Assembly: GCA_964529325.1 (NCBI GenBank) | Contig: CAZGWH010000057.1 | Coordinates: forward strand, 1 to 15,339 | Reading direction: 5' to 3' | Length of the DNA stretch: 15,339 bases | From: GCA-2689995 sp964529325 | GTDB taxonomy: Bacteria > Fidelibacterota > Marinisomatia > SCGC-AAA003-L08 > GCA-2689995 | Shown here: positions 1 to 6,297 of the stretch, in pieces | Numbering within the stretch: the first letter of the stretch is position 1 | Layout of the letters: each line of letters opens with the position of its first letter | The notes under the pieces: generated by a model | Databases searched by the model: none | What the model was told of the DNA's origin: nothing | What the model saw: only the letters and a program-made list of their open reading frames with translations | Translations under genes and position numbers: made by a program

Positions 1-231
1 TTTTATCTATTTTCATAGTAACAATCTATATTATCGTATCATTAACTTAACACATACATATCATTTCAGACAAGAAATGATACGCATATCAGTTGTTACT
101 GATACGATTTTAAAAATATTTTATTAAAAGAAAGCGTCTAATTATATCAATATTATTAAAAATTATTCAACGAACGATTCTAACAATAAAAACCAATTCT
201 GTTCATATAATTCATTCTTATTCGATGATTA
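1..231. other. Non-coding flank downstream of fcl
   Basis: No supportable gene is seen here. The stretch holds several copies of GTATCA/TGATAC (37-42, 78-83, 100-105), a 9-bp perfect hairpin (59-67 with 74-82, 6-nt loop) and further complementary pairs (17-24 with 93-100; 33-41 with 100-108). Its right end is repeat copy A (162-233). The hairpin is not followed by a T-run in the direction of fcl transcription, so it is not a classical intrinsic terminator. Confidence 0.6.
59..82. repeat. 9-bp perfect inverted repeat
   Basis: TATCATTTC at 59-67 is the exact reverse complement of GAAATGATA at 74-82, with a six-base loop. It sits about 150 bp past the fcl stop among several other GTATCA/TGATAC elements. 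It could be a transcript-end hairpin, a protein-binding palindrome or a mobile-element relic. The sequence does not distinguish these. Confidence 0.55.
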
Positions 232-233
232 TT
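162..233. repeat. Degenerate repeat, copy A
   Basis: This matches 3871-3947 in the same orientation. The shared landmarks come in the same order: ATTATTCAAYGAAC, then ATTCTAACAATA, then a TTCTTRTTCGATGAT core near the right end, with a diverged middle of slightly different length. The copy runs into the fcl stop codon (232-234). On the minus strand copy A is full of stops, while copy B is mostly open. Together the two copies bracket the fcl, gmd and AlbA_2 genes. Confidence 0.7.
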
Positions 234-1311
234 AATTTTCAAAATACCAATTGTACAACTTTTTCACACCATCTTCAAGTGAAATTTTATATTTCCACCC
301 CAAAGAATTTAACTTAGAAACATCTGTTAATTTTTTTAATGTGCCATCAGGTTTTGATTTGTTAAATATAAATTCTCCTTTATAACCAATAATATTTTTA
401 ATTAATTCTGCAAGCTCTTTTATTGAGATATCAATTCCTGTTCCAATATTAATATGTGTATTTCGAATTTCAATATCATTTTTATTAATAACATCTGAAA
501 AATTTCTATTTTCTAATAAAAAAACACATGCATCGGCCATATCTTCTGACCATAAAAATTCACGCATGGGTTTTCCACTACCCCAAATTTCAATAGAATC
601 AGAATAAATTCCATACTTATTTAATTTTTCAAGTATTTCTATATCAGAAAATTTTCCATCTACTTCTTCTATAGGATTTTTATCTAAATCTAATTTAATT
701 TTATTCCAATCATTATTTTCTAAACATTTTCCTAAAAAAATCTTACGAATGAGAGCAGGTAATACATGAGATTTTTCTAAATCAAAATTATCGTGAGGAC
801 CATATAAATTTGTAGGCATTACTGAGATAAAATTAGCTCCGTATTGAAGATTATAACTCTCACACATTTTAATACCTGCAATTTTAGCTATTGCATATGG
901 TTCATTTGTATATTCTAATTCAGAGGTCAGCAAACAATCTTCTTTCATAGGTTGTTGTGCATTTTTAGGATAAATGCATGTACTTCCTAAAAATAATAGC
1001 TTCTTTACACCAGAATTATAAGACTGGTGGATTACATTATTCTGAATCATCATATTCTCATAAATAAAATCAGCACGGTAAGTATTATTTGCAATAATAC
1101 CCCCTACTTTTGCGGCAGCAAGAATTACATAGTCTGGTTTTTCGGTTTTAAAAAAATCTTTAACCGATTTTTGGTTCATTAAATCTAACTCAGAATGTGT
1201 TTTAAAAAGAAGGTTTCTATACCCTTTTGATTGCAGTATTTTCACAATTGCCGATCCAACCAAACCTTTGTGACCAGCAATATATATTTTTGAATTTTTA
1301 TTAATAGACAT
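232..1311 (-). CDS. fcl: GDP-L-fucose synthase (GDP-4-keto-6-deoxymannose epimerase/reductase)
   Basis: This cytoplasmic NADPH-dependent SDR enzyme epimerises C3 and C5 and reduces C4 of GDP-4-keto-6-deoxymannose to give GDP-L-fucose. Visible motifs are the Rossmann loop GHKGLVG (residues 13-19), the GSTCIYP stretch (S110, C112), the YxxxK pair Y139/K143, LYGPHDNF (169-176) with H182 just after, and GSGKPMREFLW (about 246-256). At 359 residues it is about 40 longer than E. coli Fcl. The extra segment lies around residues 197-240 and, as I recall, is common in the long Fcl subgroup. The ATG at 1311 is preceded by a weak GGGAA. It follows gmd by 91 bp and takes that enzyme's product, so the two form a complete GDP-fucose pair. 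I am very confident of the family. Confidence 0.96.
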   Translation of the reverse strand: MSINKNSKIYIAGHKGLVGSAIVKILQSKGYRNLLFKTHSELDLMNQKSVKDFFKTEKPDYVILAAAKVGGIIANNTYRADFIYENMMIQNNVIHQSYNSGVKKLLFLGSTCIYPKNAQQPMKEDCLLTSELEYTNEPYAIAKIAGIKMCESYNLQYGANFISVMPTNLYGPHDNFDLEKSHVLPALIRKIFLGKCLENNDWNKIKLDLDKNPIEEVDGKFSDIEILEKLNKYGIYSDSIEIWGSGKPMREFLWSEDMADACVFLLENRNFSDVINKNDIEIRNTHINIGTGIDISIKELAELIKNIIGYKGEFIFNKSKPDGTLKKLTDVSKLNSLGWKYKISLEDGVKKLYNWYFEN

Positions 1312-1402
1312 ATATATTCCCTTTTTTCAACAAACAACATATCCAGTACCAACTATATTTATTTTTTTTACTCATCTTATTGGTTTTGTTAGTTAAGAAT
1401 AT

Positions 1403-2449
1403 TTAGTTTCGTTCCTTTATTTTATTAAAATCAGCAGTTGCCATAATTTCTACTAATTCTTCAAATGTTACTTTTGGCACCCAACCCAATTGTTCTTTTG
1501 CTTTTGTGGGGTCACCAATTAGAATATCAACCTCTGTAGGTCTAAAATATTTTGGATTTACTTCAACCACAACTTTCCCATTTGATTTCAAAATCCCTTT
1601 TTCATCAACATCTTTTCCATTCCATACAACTTCCTCTCCCAATGCATTAAATGTTTTTTCTACAAATTCTCTAACGGTGCGTGTTTCACCTGTTGCTAAA
1701 ACAAAATCATCCGGTTCTTCTATTTGTAACATTCGCCACATTCCTTCGCAATATTCAGGTGCATATCCCCAATCTCGTTTAGCATTAAGGTTTCCAAGCA
1801 ATAATTTTTCTTGCATCCCCAATATAATTTTAGATGCACCAACCGTTATTTTACGCGTTACAAATGTTTTACCTCTTCGCTCAGATTCATGATTAAACAA
1901 TATTCCATTACATGCAAATAAATTATATGCTTCTCTATAATTTTTTACAATCCAATACGCATATAATTTTGCAATGGCATAAGGTGAACGAGGATAAAAA
2001 GGTGTTGTTTCACTTTGTGGAATTTCTTGTACTTTCCCATATAGTTCACTTGTTGAAGCTTGATAAAACTTTGTATTTATGCCCGTTTCTCTAATTGCAT
2101 CAAGAAATCGAAGTGTACCAATTCCATCAACTTCTGCCGTATATTCCGGTACTTCAAACGAAACTTGCACATGGCTTTGTGCTCCTAAATTATAAATTTC
2201 ATTTGGATTAATTTTTTCTACAAGTCTATTTAAATTACTTGAATCTGTTAAGTCACCATAATGCAGAAATAATGATTTATTTAAAATTGATTTATTTTTA
2301 TATAAATGGTCTATTCGAAAAGTATTAAAACTCGAAGCTCGGCGGATAATTCCGTGTACTTCATAGCCTTTTTCTATAAGTAATTCTGTTAAATAGGAGC
2401 CATCCTGTCCTGTGATTCCTGAAATTAATGCTGTTTTATATTTATTCAT
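1403..2449 (-). CDS. gmd: GDP-mannose 4,6-dehydratase
   Basis: It converts GDP-D-mannose to GDP-4-keto-6-deoxymannose, the first committed step to GDP-L-fucose, in the cytoplasm with bound NADP. The sequence shows GITGQDGSYL at residues 11-20, the STSE motif (T133, E135), Y157-x3-K161 in SPYAIAK, and RRGKTFVTRK at 191-200. These are the expected dehydratase residues, and 348 residues is the normal length. AGGTG at 2461-2465, 11 nt upstream of the ATG, is a plausible SD. The gene is visibly less AT-rich than the flippase and polymerase genes. Its first 14 conserved bases (2421-2434) are repeated exactly at 4017-4030, where a lost gmd copy began (see the remnant at 4018-4039). It is followed by fcl. 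Confidence 0.97.
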   Translation of the reverse strand: MNKYKTALISGITGQDGSYLTELLIEKGYEVHGIIRRASSFNTFRIDHLYKNKSILNKSLFLHYGDLTDSSNLNRLVEKINPNEIYNLGAQSHVQVSFEVPEYTAEVDGIGTLRFLDAIRETGINTKFYQASTSELYGKVQEIPQSETTPFYPRSPYAIAKLYAYWIVKNYREAYNLFACNGILFNHESERRGKTFVTRKITVGASKIILGMQEKLLLGNLNAKRDWGYAPEYCEGMWRMLQIEEPDDFVLATGETRTVREFVEKTFNALGEEVVWNGKDVDEKGILKSNGKVVVEVNPKYFRPTEVDILIGDPTKAKEQLGWVPKVTFEELVEIMATADFNKIKERN

Positions 2450-2504
2450 ATGTAAATATTCACCTAATTTAATTTTTTTATTTATATCTTAAATTTATAA
2501 CTTT

Positions 2505-3857
2505 TTATTTTTTATTATATTCCCAATATCCACCTTTGGAGGAACCAATTCTTTTAAGTATTCCTTTCTCCTTAAGTTTTGCTATATTTTTTTCGACTGC
2601 TCTTGTTGATATATTCAAATACATTGAGAGTTCTCGGATAGTAATATTATTATTCTGTTTTATCATTTCAATTATTTTCACCGAACTTTTCACCGAACTT
2701 TTTACCGAACTTTTCACCGAACTTTTTACTTCTAATATTTCAAATACGGCTAACATCCCATTTGCTGTTTCATTAAACTCAAATTGTATATCAGGATAGA
2801 ACTTTAATTCTTTTTCTATACGCAAAAACCCTGTACCATATTTTTCAATTTCTCCAGTCAAATAAAATGCTTCAGCAATTAGTTTATTGCGTAAACTTGA
2901 TTGATAGTTTCTATTTTTTAACTGTTTAAGCGTTAAATCACCATAAAGTTTTCTAGGACTAAATATTGTAATTTTCTTATCATAAATCTTTATCTGAATA
3001 TCTGAAGGATTTGTATAGTCTCGATGAACAATTGCATTTAAAACAGCCTCCTTAATGGCTTGTAAAGGATAATTCCATTTTTCTTTTCTTCGAATATTTC
3101 CATCAAATTCATAAGCCACTTGTAAATATGTTTTTATGAATTTTAATGCTTGGAAAGAAGCTTCAAAAAGAGTATCTGTAATTTGCCTGTCATCAATAAT
3201 AGTAATATCATCTTTAAATCTTCCTACTCTAATATTACAACGAAGAGGTTCCTTCGCAAAAAGTAGCATTGCAGCATTTGTTGGTTTTTTTCCAAGGACG
3301 AATTTTAATTTTTGCATTGTATCTATTTCAGATTCTTCAGCGTAAAATCGTCCTGTTGAATTTAGTAATTTAATAAACGATTTTATCTTTGTCATATTTA
3401 ATGATGATAAAAATTCTTTTGGATATTCATACGCATCCCAAGAAAATTGGAGCGATTGCAAATGCATATTTGATATTTCCGTAAGTGTTAATTGATGATT
3501 GCTATTCCCAACTCGCTTATAATACTTACCTTTATAATTAATAGGTTTAATTGGAAATTCATCTACTGCAATGACTATAATATTTTTTTTCTCTATCTTT
3601 ATTTGATCAATTTCAACAATTATAGATGGTTCAGTCGAATTTTTGATTTGATTATAATAATTTTGTATTGTCTCATTATTAATGTTAACTCCTGAAATTG
3701 CACCATTATTATTTACACCTATTAATAATTTACCTCCTTTTTTATTTGCAAATGCAACAATGGATACAAATGACTCCTTCCCAAATGAGGATTTGAATTC
3801 AAGGGTTTCACTTTCACTTTGTGAAAGTAATTTTATAATATCAAATTTATTCAACAT
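2505..3857 (-). CDS. AlbA_2 (Schlafen-type) putative transcriptional regulator with HATPase_c_4 and winged helix
   Basis: This 450-residue protein has the layout often annotated as 'putative DNA-binding protein' or mis-annotated as RecG-like. The N-terminal AlbA_2 domain (about 14-130) carries ETLEFKSSFG and IVAFANKKGGKLLIGV. A middle domain contains EAVLNAIVHRDY (270-281) and GTGF (341-344), typical of HATPase_c_4. A SSVK linker repeated four times (379-394) leads to a C-terminal winged helix (about 395-446). Known relatives are DNA-binding or regulatory, and some are linked to mobile elements or defence; the role here is unknown. It has no biosynthetic link to its neighbours and lies between the truncated gmd start and the intact gmd, so it looks like inserted cargo. 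The ATG at 3857 has no clear SD. Confidence 0.85.
   Translation of the reverse strand: MLNKFDIIKLLSQSESETLEFKSSFGKESFVSIVAFANKKGGKLLIGVNNNGAISGVNINNETIQNYYNQIKNSTEPSIIVEIDQIKIEKKNIIVIAVDEFPIKPINYKGKYYKRVGNSNHQLTLTEISNMHLQSLQFSWDAYEYPKEFLSSLNMTKIKSFIKLLNSTGRFYAEESEIDTMQKLKFVLGKKPTNAAMLLFAKEPLRCNIRVGRFKDDITIIDDRQITDTLFEASFQALKFIKTYLQVAYEFDGNIRRKEKWNYPLQAIKEAVLNAIVHRDYTNPSDIQIKIYDKKITIFSPRKLYGDLTLKQLKNRNYQSSLRNKLIAEAFYLTGEIEKYGTGFLRIEKELKFYPDIQFEFNETANGMLAVFEILEVKSSVKSSVKSSVKSSVKIIEMIKQNNNITIRELSMYLNISTRAVEKNIAKLKEKGILKRIGSSKGGYWEYNKK
2679..2726. repeat. 4 x 12-bp in-frame tandem repeat
   Basis: Four near-identical 12-bp units (YACCGAACTTTT on the plus strand) start at 2679, 2691, 2703 and 2715. 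The only variation is C/T at the first base. On the minus strand they encode four SSVK units joining the ATPase-like domain to the winged helix. A unit of 12 bases keeps the frame when copies are gained or lost, so the linker length can change by slippage without destroying the gene. Confidence 0.9.
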
Positions 3858-3870
3858 TTAGGGACTTTTC

Positions 3871-3947
3871 ATTATTCAATGAACTATTCTAACAATACTA
3901 ACATGTTTAAGTATTTGTTTTGTTCGTTCTTGTTCGATGATATTATT
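3871..3947. repeat. Degenerate repeat, copy B
   Basis: This is the partner of copy A (162-233), in the same orientation, with ATTATTCAATGAAC, ATTCTAACAATA and TTCTTGTTCGATGAT in the same order. It lies just upstream of the AlbA_2 start and next to the hairpin at 3980-4016. On the minus strand it forms the end of an open frame interrupted once (3876-4016). Confidence 0.7.
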
Positions 3948-4016
3948 TCCCAAATTCAAAATTAATATAAACTATCTCGCCCAATATTTCCTGCGTGCCT
4001 CGTTAGAAACATTGGG
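3876..4016 (-). pseudogene. Possible decayed reading frame with one internal TAG
   Basis: Read on the minus strand from 4016, this gives 47 codons with only one internal stop (TAG, codon 15) before the terminal TGA at 3878-3876. The first part reads PNVSNEARRKYWAR and the last part NNIIEQERTKQILKH then VSIVRIVH. The composition looks protein-like (charged, amphipathic) in an otherwise stop-rich region, and there is no start codon in frame. I do not recognise the family. It may be the tail of a decayed gene belonging to whatever inserted here, or chance. Confidence 0.3.
3980..4016. repeat. 11-bp imperfect hairpin at the gmd breakpoint
   Basis: CCCAATATTTC (3980-3990) pairs with GAAACATTGGG (4006-4016) with one mismatch, around a 15-nt loop that is locally GC-rich. 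It starts within a base or two of the point where the truncated gmd stops matching intact gmd (4017). There is no T-run on the minus-strand side, so it is not a standard intrinsic terminator. The position suggests a recombination or mobile-element end. Confidence 0.6.
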
Positions 4017-4017
4017 G

Positions 4018-4039
4018 AAATTAATGCTGTATTGTTCAT
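4018..4039 (-). pseudogene. gmd: Truncated 5' end of a second gmd (first 7 codons)
   Basis: The frame from the ATG at 4039 reads MNNTALIS and then leaves homology. Intact gmd begins MNKYKTALISGITG. Fourteen bases, 4017-4030, are identical to 2421-2434 of intact gmd. The ATG overlaps the TGA of the upstream epimerase as ATGA (4036-4039), the standard arrangement for coupled genes. I infer that a gmd gene once followed the epimerase directly and was cut after about codon 7. The frame now runs about 11 further codons into unrelated sequence before a stop. Confidence 0.75.
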
Positions 4040-4986
4040 TTCAACTCCTTTTTACCACAATCTTTATACCAATCTTCGACGGCTTCTTCAAATGAATATT
4101 TCATCTTATATCCATTATCTAATAATTTTTGCCCATTTATATTCGTCGAAATCATTAATTTTTCTACTCTATCTGGGTGTATACCATCAAATGAATAACC
4201 AATCACTTTACCCAGTACTTGTATAATAGATGCAACAAATTTTAAAATTCCTGACGGAATAGTAATTTTTGGCACCTTTACATCTGTTATTTTTGCCATT
4301 GCTTGGCAAATTTCTTCAATTGTATGAATTGGTTTATAAGCCATATTATATAAATGAATCCCCGGTTTTTCATTTTCTGTAAATTCTAACATTAAATAAA
4401 CGAGATTTTTTACATAAATAGAAGCTTTTTTTGTATCTTTTCTACCCGGGTAGAAAAACTTATCTGATTGCAATGCCCTATATAATCTAGTAAAATTTCC
4501 ACCCTCATTTTTTCCAAATACTACACCTGGTCGAACAATAATTAATTTTCGTACTCCGGGATTTTCAGCTTGCCACCTTTTATGGATTTCTTCTGCAATC
4601 AATTTTGAAATACCATATGGAGTATTTGGCATTGGCAATGTTGTTTCTTTTTTTTCATCTTCTGAAGCTGAATAAGGAGCAATTGAACTTGTAAAGACAA
4701 TTGTATTAATTTTATTGTTCCTTGCAAAATCACACACATTTTCAGCACCTTTGATATTCGTTTCAAAATATTCAACATCCAAATGTCCTGGAGTTTTATG
4801 AACAGCAGCTAAATTATATATTACTTTTACCTGATTAGAAAGTTTGATATCTATCAAATTTCTTACATCACAAAATTTATAGTTATTTCCTTTTTCAACT
4901 ATATCTAAATTAATAAAATTCCTATCTAATATTGAGATTAAATGTTGACCAATAAATCCAGAACCACCAACTACAATGCTTTCCAC
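4036..4986 (-). CDS. NAD-dependent epimerase/dehydratase (extended SDR), sugar-nucleotide or lipid-linked-sugar modifying
   Basis: This 316-residue extended SDR has the dinucleotide loop GGSGFIG (7-13), YNLAA (57-61), FTSS (98-101) and the catalytic pair Y124/K128 in NTPYGISK. It probably acts on a nucleotide-linked sugar in the cytoplasm. The sequence alone does not tell 4-epimerase, dehydratase or reductase apart. The GTG start is well supported by GGAGG at 4994-4998, seven bases upstream. It ends in an ATGA overlap with the broken gmd copy and follows the HAD gene by 22 bp, so it is the last intact gene of the long block. As neighbour of the phosphoribosyltransferase/HAD pair it could alter a ribosyl unit or supply another deoxysugar. 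That is inference. Confidence 0.88.
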   Translation of the reverse strand: MESIVVGGSGFIGQHLISILDRNFINLDIVEKGNNYKFCDVRNLIDIKLSNQVKVIYNLAAVHKTPGHLDVEYFETNIKGAENVCDFARNNKINTIVFTSSIAPYSASEDEKKETTLPMPNTPYGISKLIAEEIHKRWQAENPGVRKLIIVRPGVVFGKNEGGNFTRLYRALQSDKFFYPGRKDTKKASIYVKNLVYLMLEFTENEKPGIHLYNMAYKPIHTIEEICQAMAKITDVKVPKITIPSGILKFVASIIQVLGKVIGYSFDGIHPDRVEKLMISTNINGQKLLDNGYKMKYSFEEAVEDWYKDCGKKELK

Positions 4987-4993
4987 TAATTTG

Positions 4994-4998
4994 CCTCC
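4994..4998 (-). promoter_or_regulatory. Strong Shine-Dalgarno deciding a GTG start
   Basis: GGAGG on the minus strand lies seven bases before the GTG at 4986-4984. It is one of the few strong SDs on this strand and supports the non-ATG start of the epimerase. It lies inside the 22-bp gap after the HAD phosphatase gene. Confidence 0.75.
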
Positions 4999-5008
4999 AT
5001 TATTTTAA

Positions 5009-5668
5009 TTACCAATTTAATACTTCCCAATTATTTTTCATTGAATACTCTTTTAATTTTATTGTAGGATTAACTACTTTAGGATTATTTGAGAATTTTA
5101 ATAATGGAATATCTGATTCATGATCAGTATATGCAAAAATTTTATTATATTTTTTATATTTAATATTATTTTTTATTCTTAAAATTTTTTCTTCACCTAA
5201 ACAGTCCAATCCTTTAATTTTACCCGTAAAAATTTTGTCTATATATTCTAAATCTGTACATAAATAACCATCACATTTAAGATAATTACAAAACTCTTTT
5301 AGAAAAATATCAGGCGATGCAGAAATAATATATACAATATCTCCTTTTTGTAAATGTGAATTTATTTGCATTATTGCTTTTGGACGAATTTGATTTATTA
5401 AGTATAGATAAAAAAACTCCTTTCCAAATAAATATATCTCATCTTTTGTTTTATTTTTTAGTGCAACTAATGAAATTTCCTTAAATGATTTTAATGAAAT
5501 TAATCTAAACTTTCTAAGTATACCATAAAAAATAATATAAATTGAGTAATAAATCCTTGAAAAGGATTGTAAATAATATTTATTTATGAATATTCTAAGT
5601 GTATCCTTGTTCGTTATAGTAAGGTCTAAATCAAAAAAGACTATTGTTTTATTTAAATTTTCTGGCAT
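5009..5668 (-). CDS. HAD-superfamily (subfamily IB, SerB-like) phosphatase; candidate phosphoribosyl-glycan phosphatase
   Basis: The 219-residue protein has the HAD motifs in order: FFDLDLTIT with nucleophile D13 and acid D15, IISASPD (S116), a likely motif III lysine near K161, and AYTDHESD with D182/D186. The helical cap between motifs I and II is typical of subfamily IB. No signal peptide is visible; residues 38-50 are hydrophobic but lie within the cap. It overlaps the phosphoribosyltransferase gene by 16 bp, so the two are probably co-translated. In known PRPP-dependent ribofuranosylation a HAD-type phosphatase removes the 5-phosphate after phosphoribosyl transfer, and this pair fits that scheme. 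A generic sugar-phosphate phosphatase is the alternative. The fold is secure; the substrate is inferred. Confidence 0.87.
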   Translation of the reverse strand: MPENLNKTIVFFDLDLTITNKDTLRIFINKYYLQSFSRIYYSIYIIFYGILRKFRLISLKSFKEISLVALKNKTKDEIYLFGKEFFYLYLINQIRPKAIMQINSHLQKGDIVYIISASPDIFLKEFCNYLKCDGYLCTDLEYIDKIFTGKIKGLDCLGEEKILRIKNNIKYKKYNKIFAYTDHESDIPLLKFSNNPKVVNPTIKLKEYSMKNNWEVLNW

Positions 5669-6297
5669 AGCAATGATTTTTTATTAAAATAGATTGACCA
5701 CGCTTTATCAAACTCCCTTGAGTCATAAGACCAAGGAAAAGCACAAATAACCTGATTAAATAAGCTAAAATCTGCTTTATATTTTACTTCCTTACCAGTC
5801 GTAGTAATTACAGCAATTTTAATTTGCTCACGAGAATACCCTTTATTTATTAAATAATCTATTACTGCTTTAATTGAGTTTCCTGTATCAATAGCATCAT
5901 CGATTAAAAGTATTTTCTTTTTTTTACAAGGAAGAGGATAATCAATAACAATTTTCCTTTCGCTTTTTACTTCATGAATATTTGAATGAATTTCAGCTCG
6001 CCTTAAAAAATGAGTGATAAACCTTGGAAGATATCTCAAAATATTTTTAATACCTGCTTTTACACCATTACCACTTCGCTTTGTAGCTATCCCGCTCATT
6101 TCACATCTTAAATAATTTGCAACTATATCTCCAATTAACAATCCTGCTCTTTCAATAAATAAAATATGGTCAGGTTTAAATCCCTCATTGATTATTAAAT
6201 CAGCTAATTGTATTGAATATTTTTCTAATAATTCTAGATTAATATCAATAACAGGAGGTGAAAAAAAATTATTCAAGATGATAAGTTCCTTTTTCAC
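5653..6297 (-). CDS. PRTase-fold phosphoribosyltransferase; candidate glycan phosphoribosyltransferase
   Basis: The type I PRTase PRPP loop is clear: ILLIDDAIDTGNS (129-141). Upstream, HILFIERAGLLIGDIVA (about 44-60) matches the PPi-loop region. It therefore uses PRPP as donor. The C-terminus lacks an obvious purine-base hood that I can identify, and residues 85-115 form an unusual basic, hydrophobic stretch that could touch a membrane or lipid-linked acceptor. In a glycan operon beside a HAD phosphatase, transfer of phosphoribose to a sugar is more likely than base salvage. The start is uncertain. The GTG at 6297 lies 29 bp inside the previous gene with no SD; a TTG at 6276 has AAGGA at 6291-6287, ten bases upstream, and would remove seven residues. 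Confidence 0.85.
   Translation of the reverse strand: MKKELIILNNFFSPPVIDINLELLEKYSIQLADLIINEGFKPDHILFIERAGLLIGDIVANYLRCEMSGIATKRSGNGVKAGIKNILRYLPRFITHFLRRAEIHSNIHEVKSERKIVIDYPLPCKKKKILLIDDAIDTGNSIKAVIDYLINKGYSREQIKIAVITTTGKEVKYKADFSLFNQVICAFPWSYDSREFDKAWSIYFNKKSLLCQKI

Noticed and set aside
1506..1892. 128-aa plus-strand ORF opposite gmd
   Set aside because: Lies entirely inside gmd, whose catalytic motifs are intact; the translation is low-quality and has no domain signs. Antisense shadow.
2536..2799. Plus-strand ORF with FTEL repeats
   Set aside because: The repeats are the antisense reading of the SSVK-encoding 12-bp units in the AlbA_2 gene. Shadow.
2505..3857. RecG-like helicase
   Set aside because: No helicase motifs (no Walker A/B); the AlbA_2, HATPase-like and winged-helix parts explain the whole length.
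3980..4016. Integron attC site
   Set aside because: The right arm has CGTTAGAAAC, near the GTTRRRY core, but the last position is wrong, no matching left core is present, and no integrase is in the window.
3980..4016. Rho-independent terminator after the epimerase
   Set aside because: The stem is strong, but on the minus strand it is followed by GCGAGATAG rather than a T-run.
5653..6297. Hypoxanthine or adenine phosphoribosyltransferase for nucleotide salvage
   Set aside because: PRPP loop present, but gene context is purely glycan synthesis and I cannot see a purine-binding hood; kept only as an alternative.
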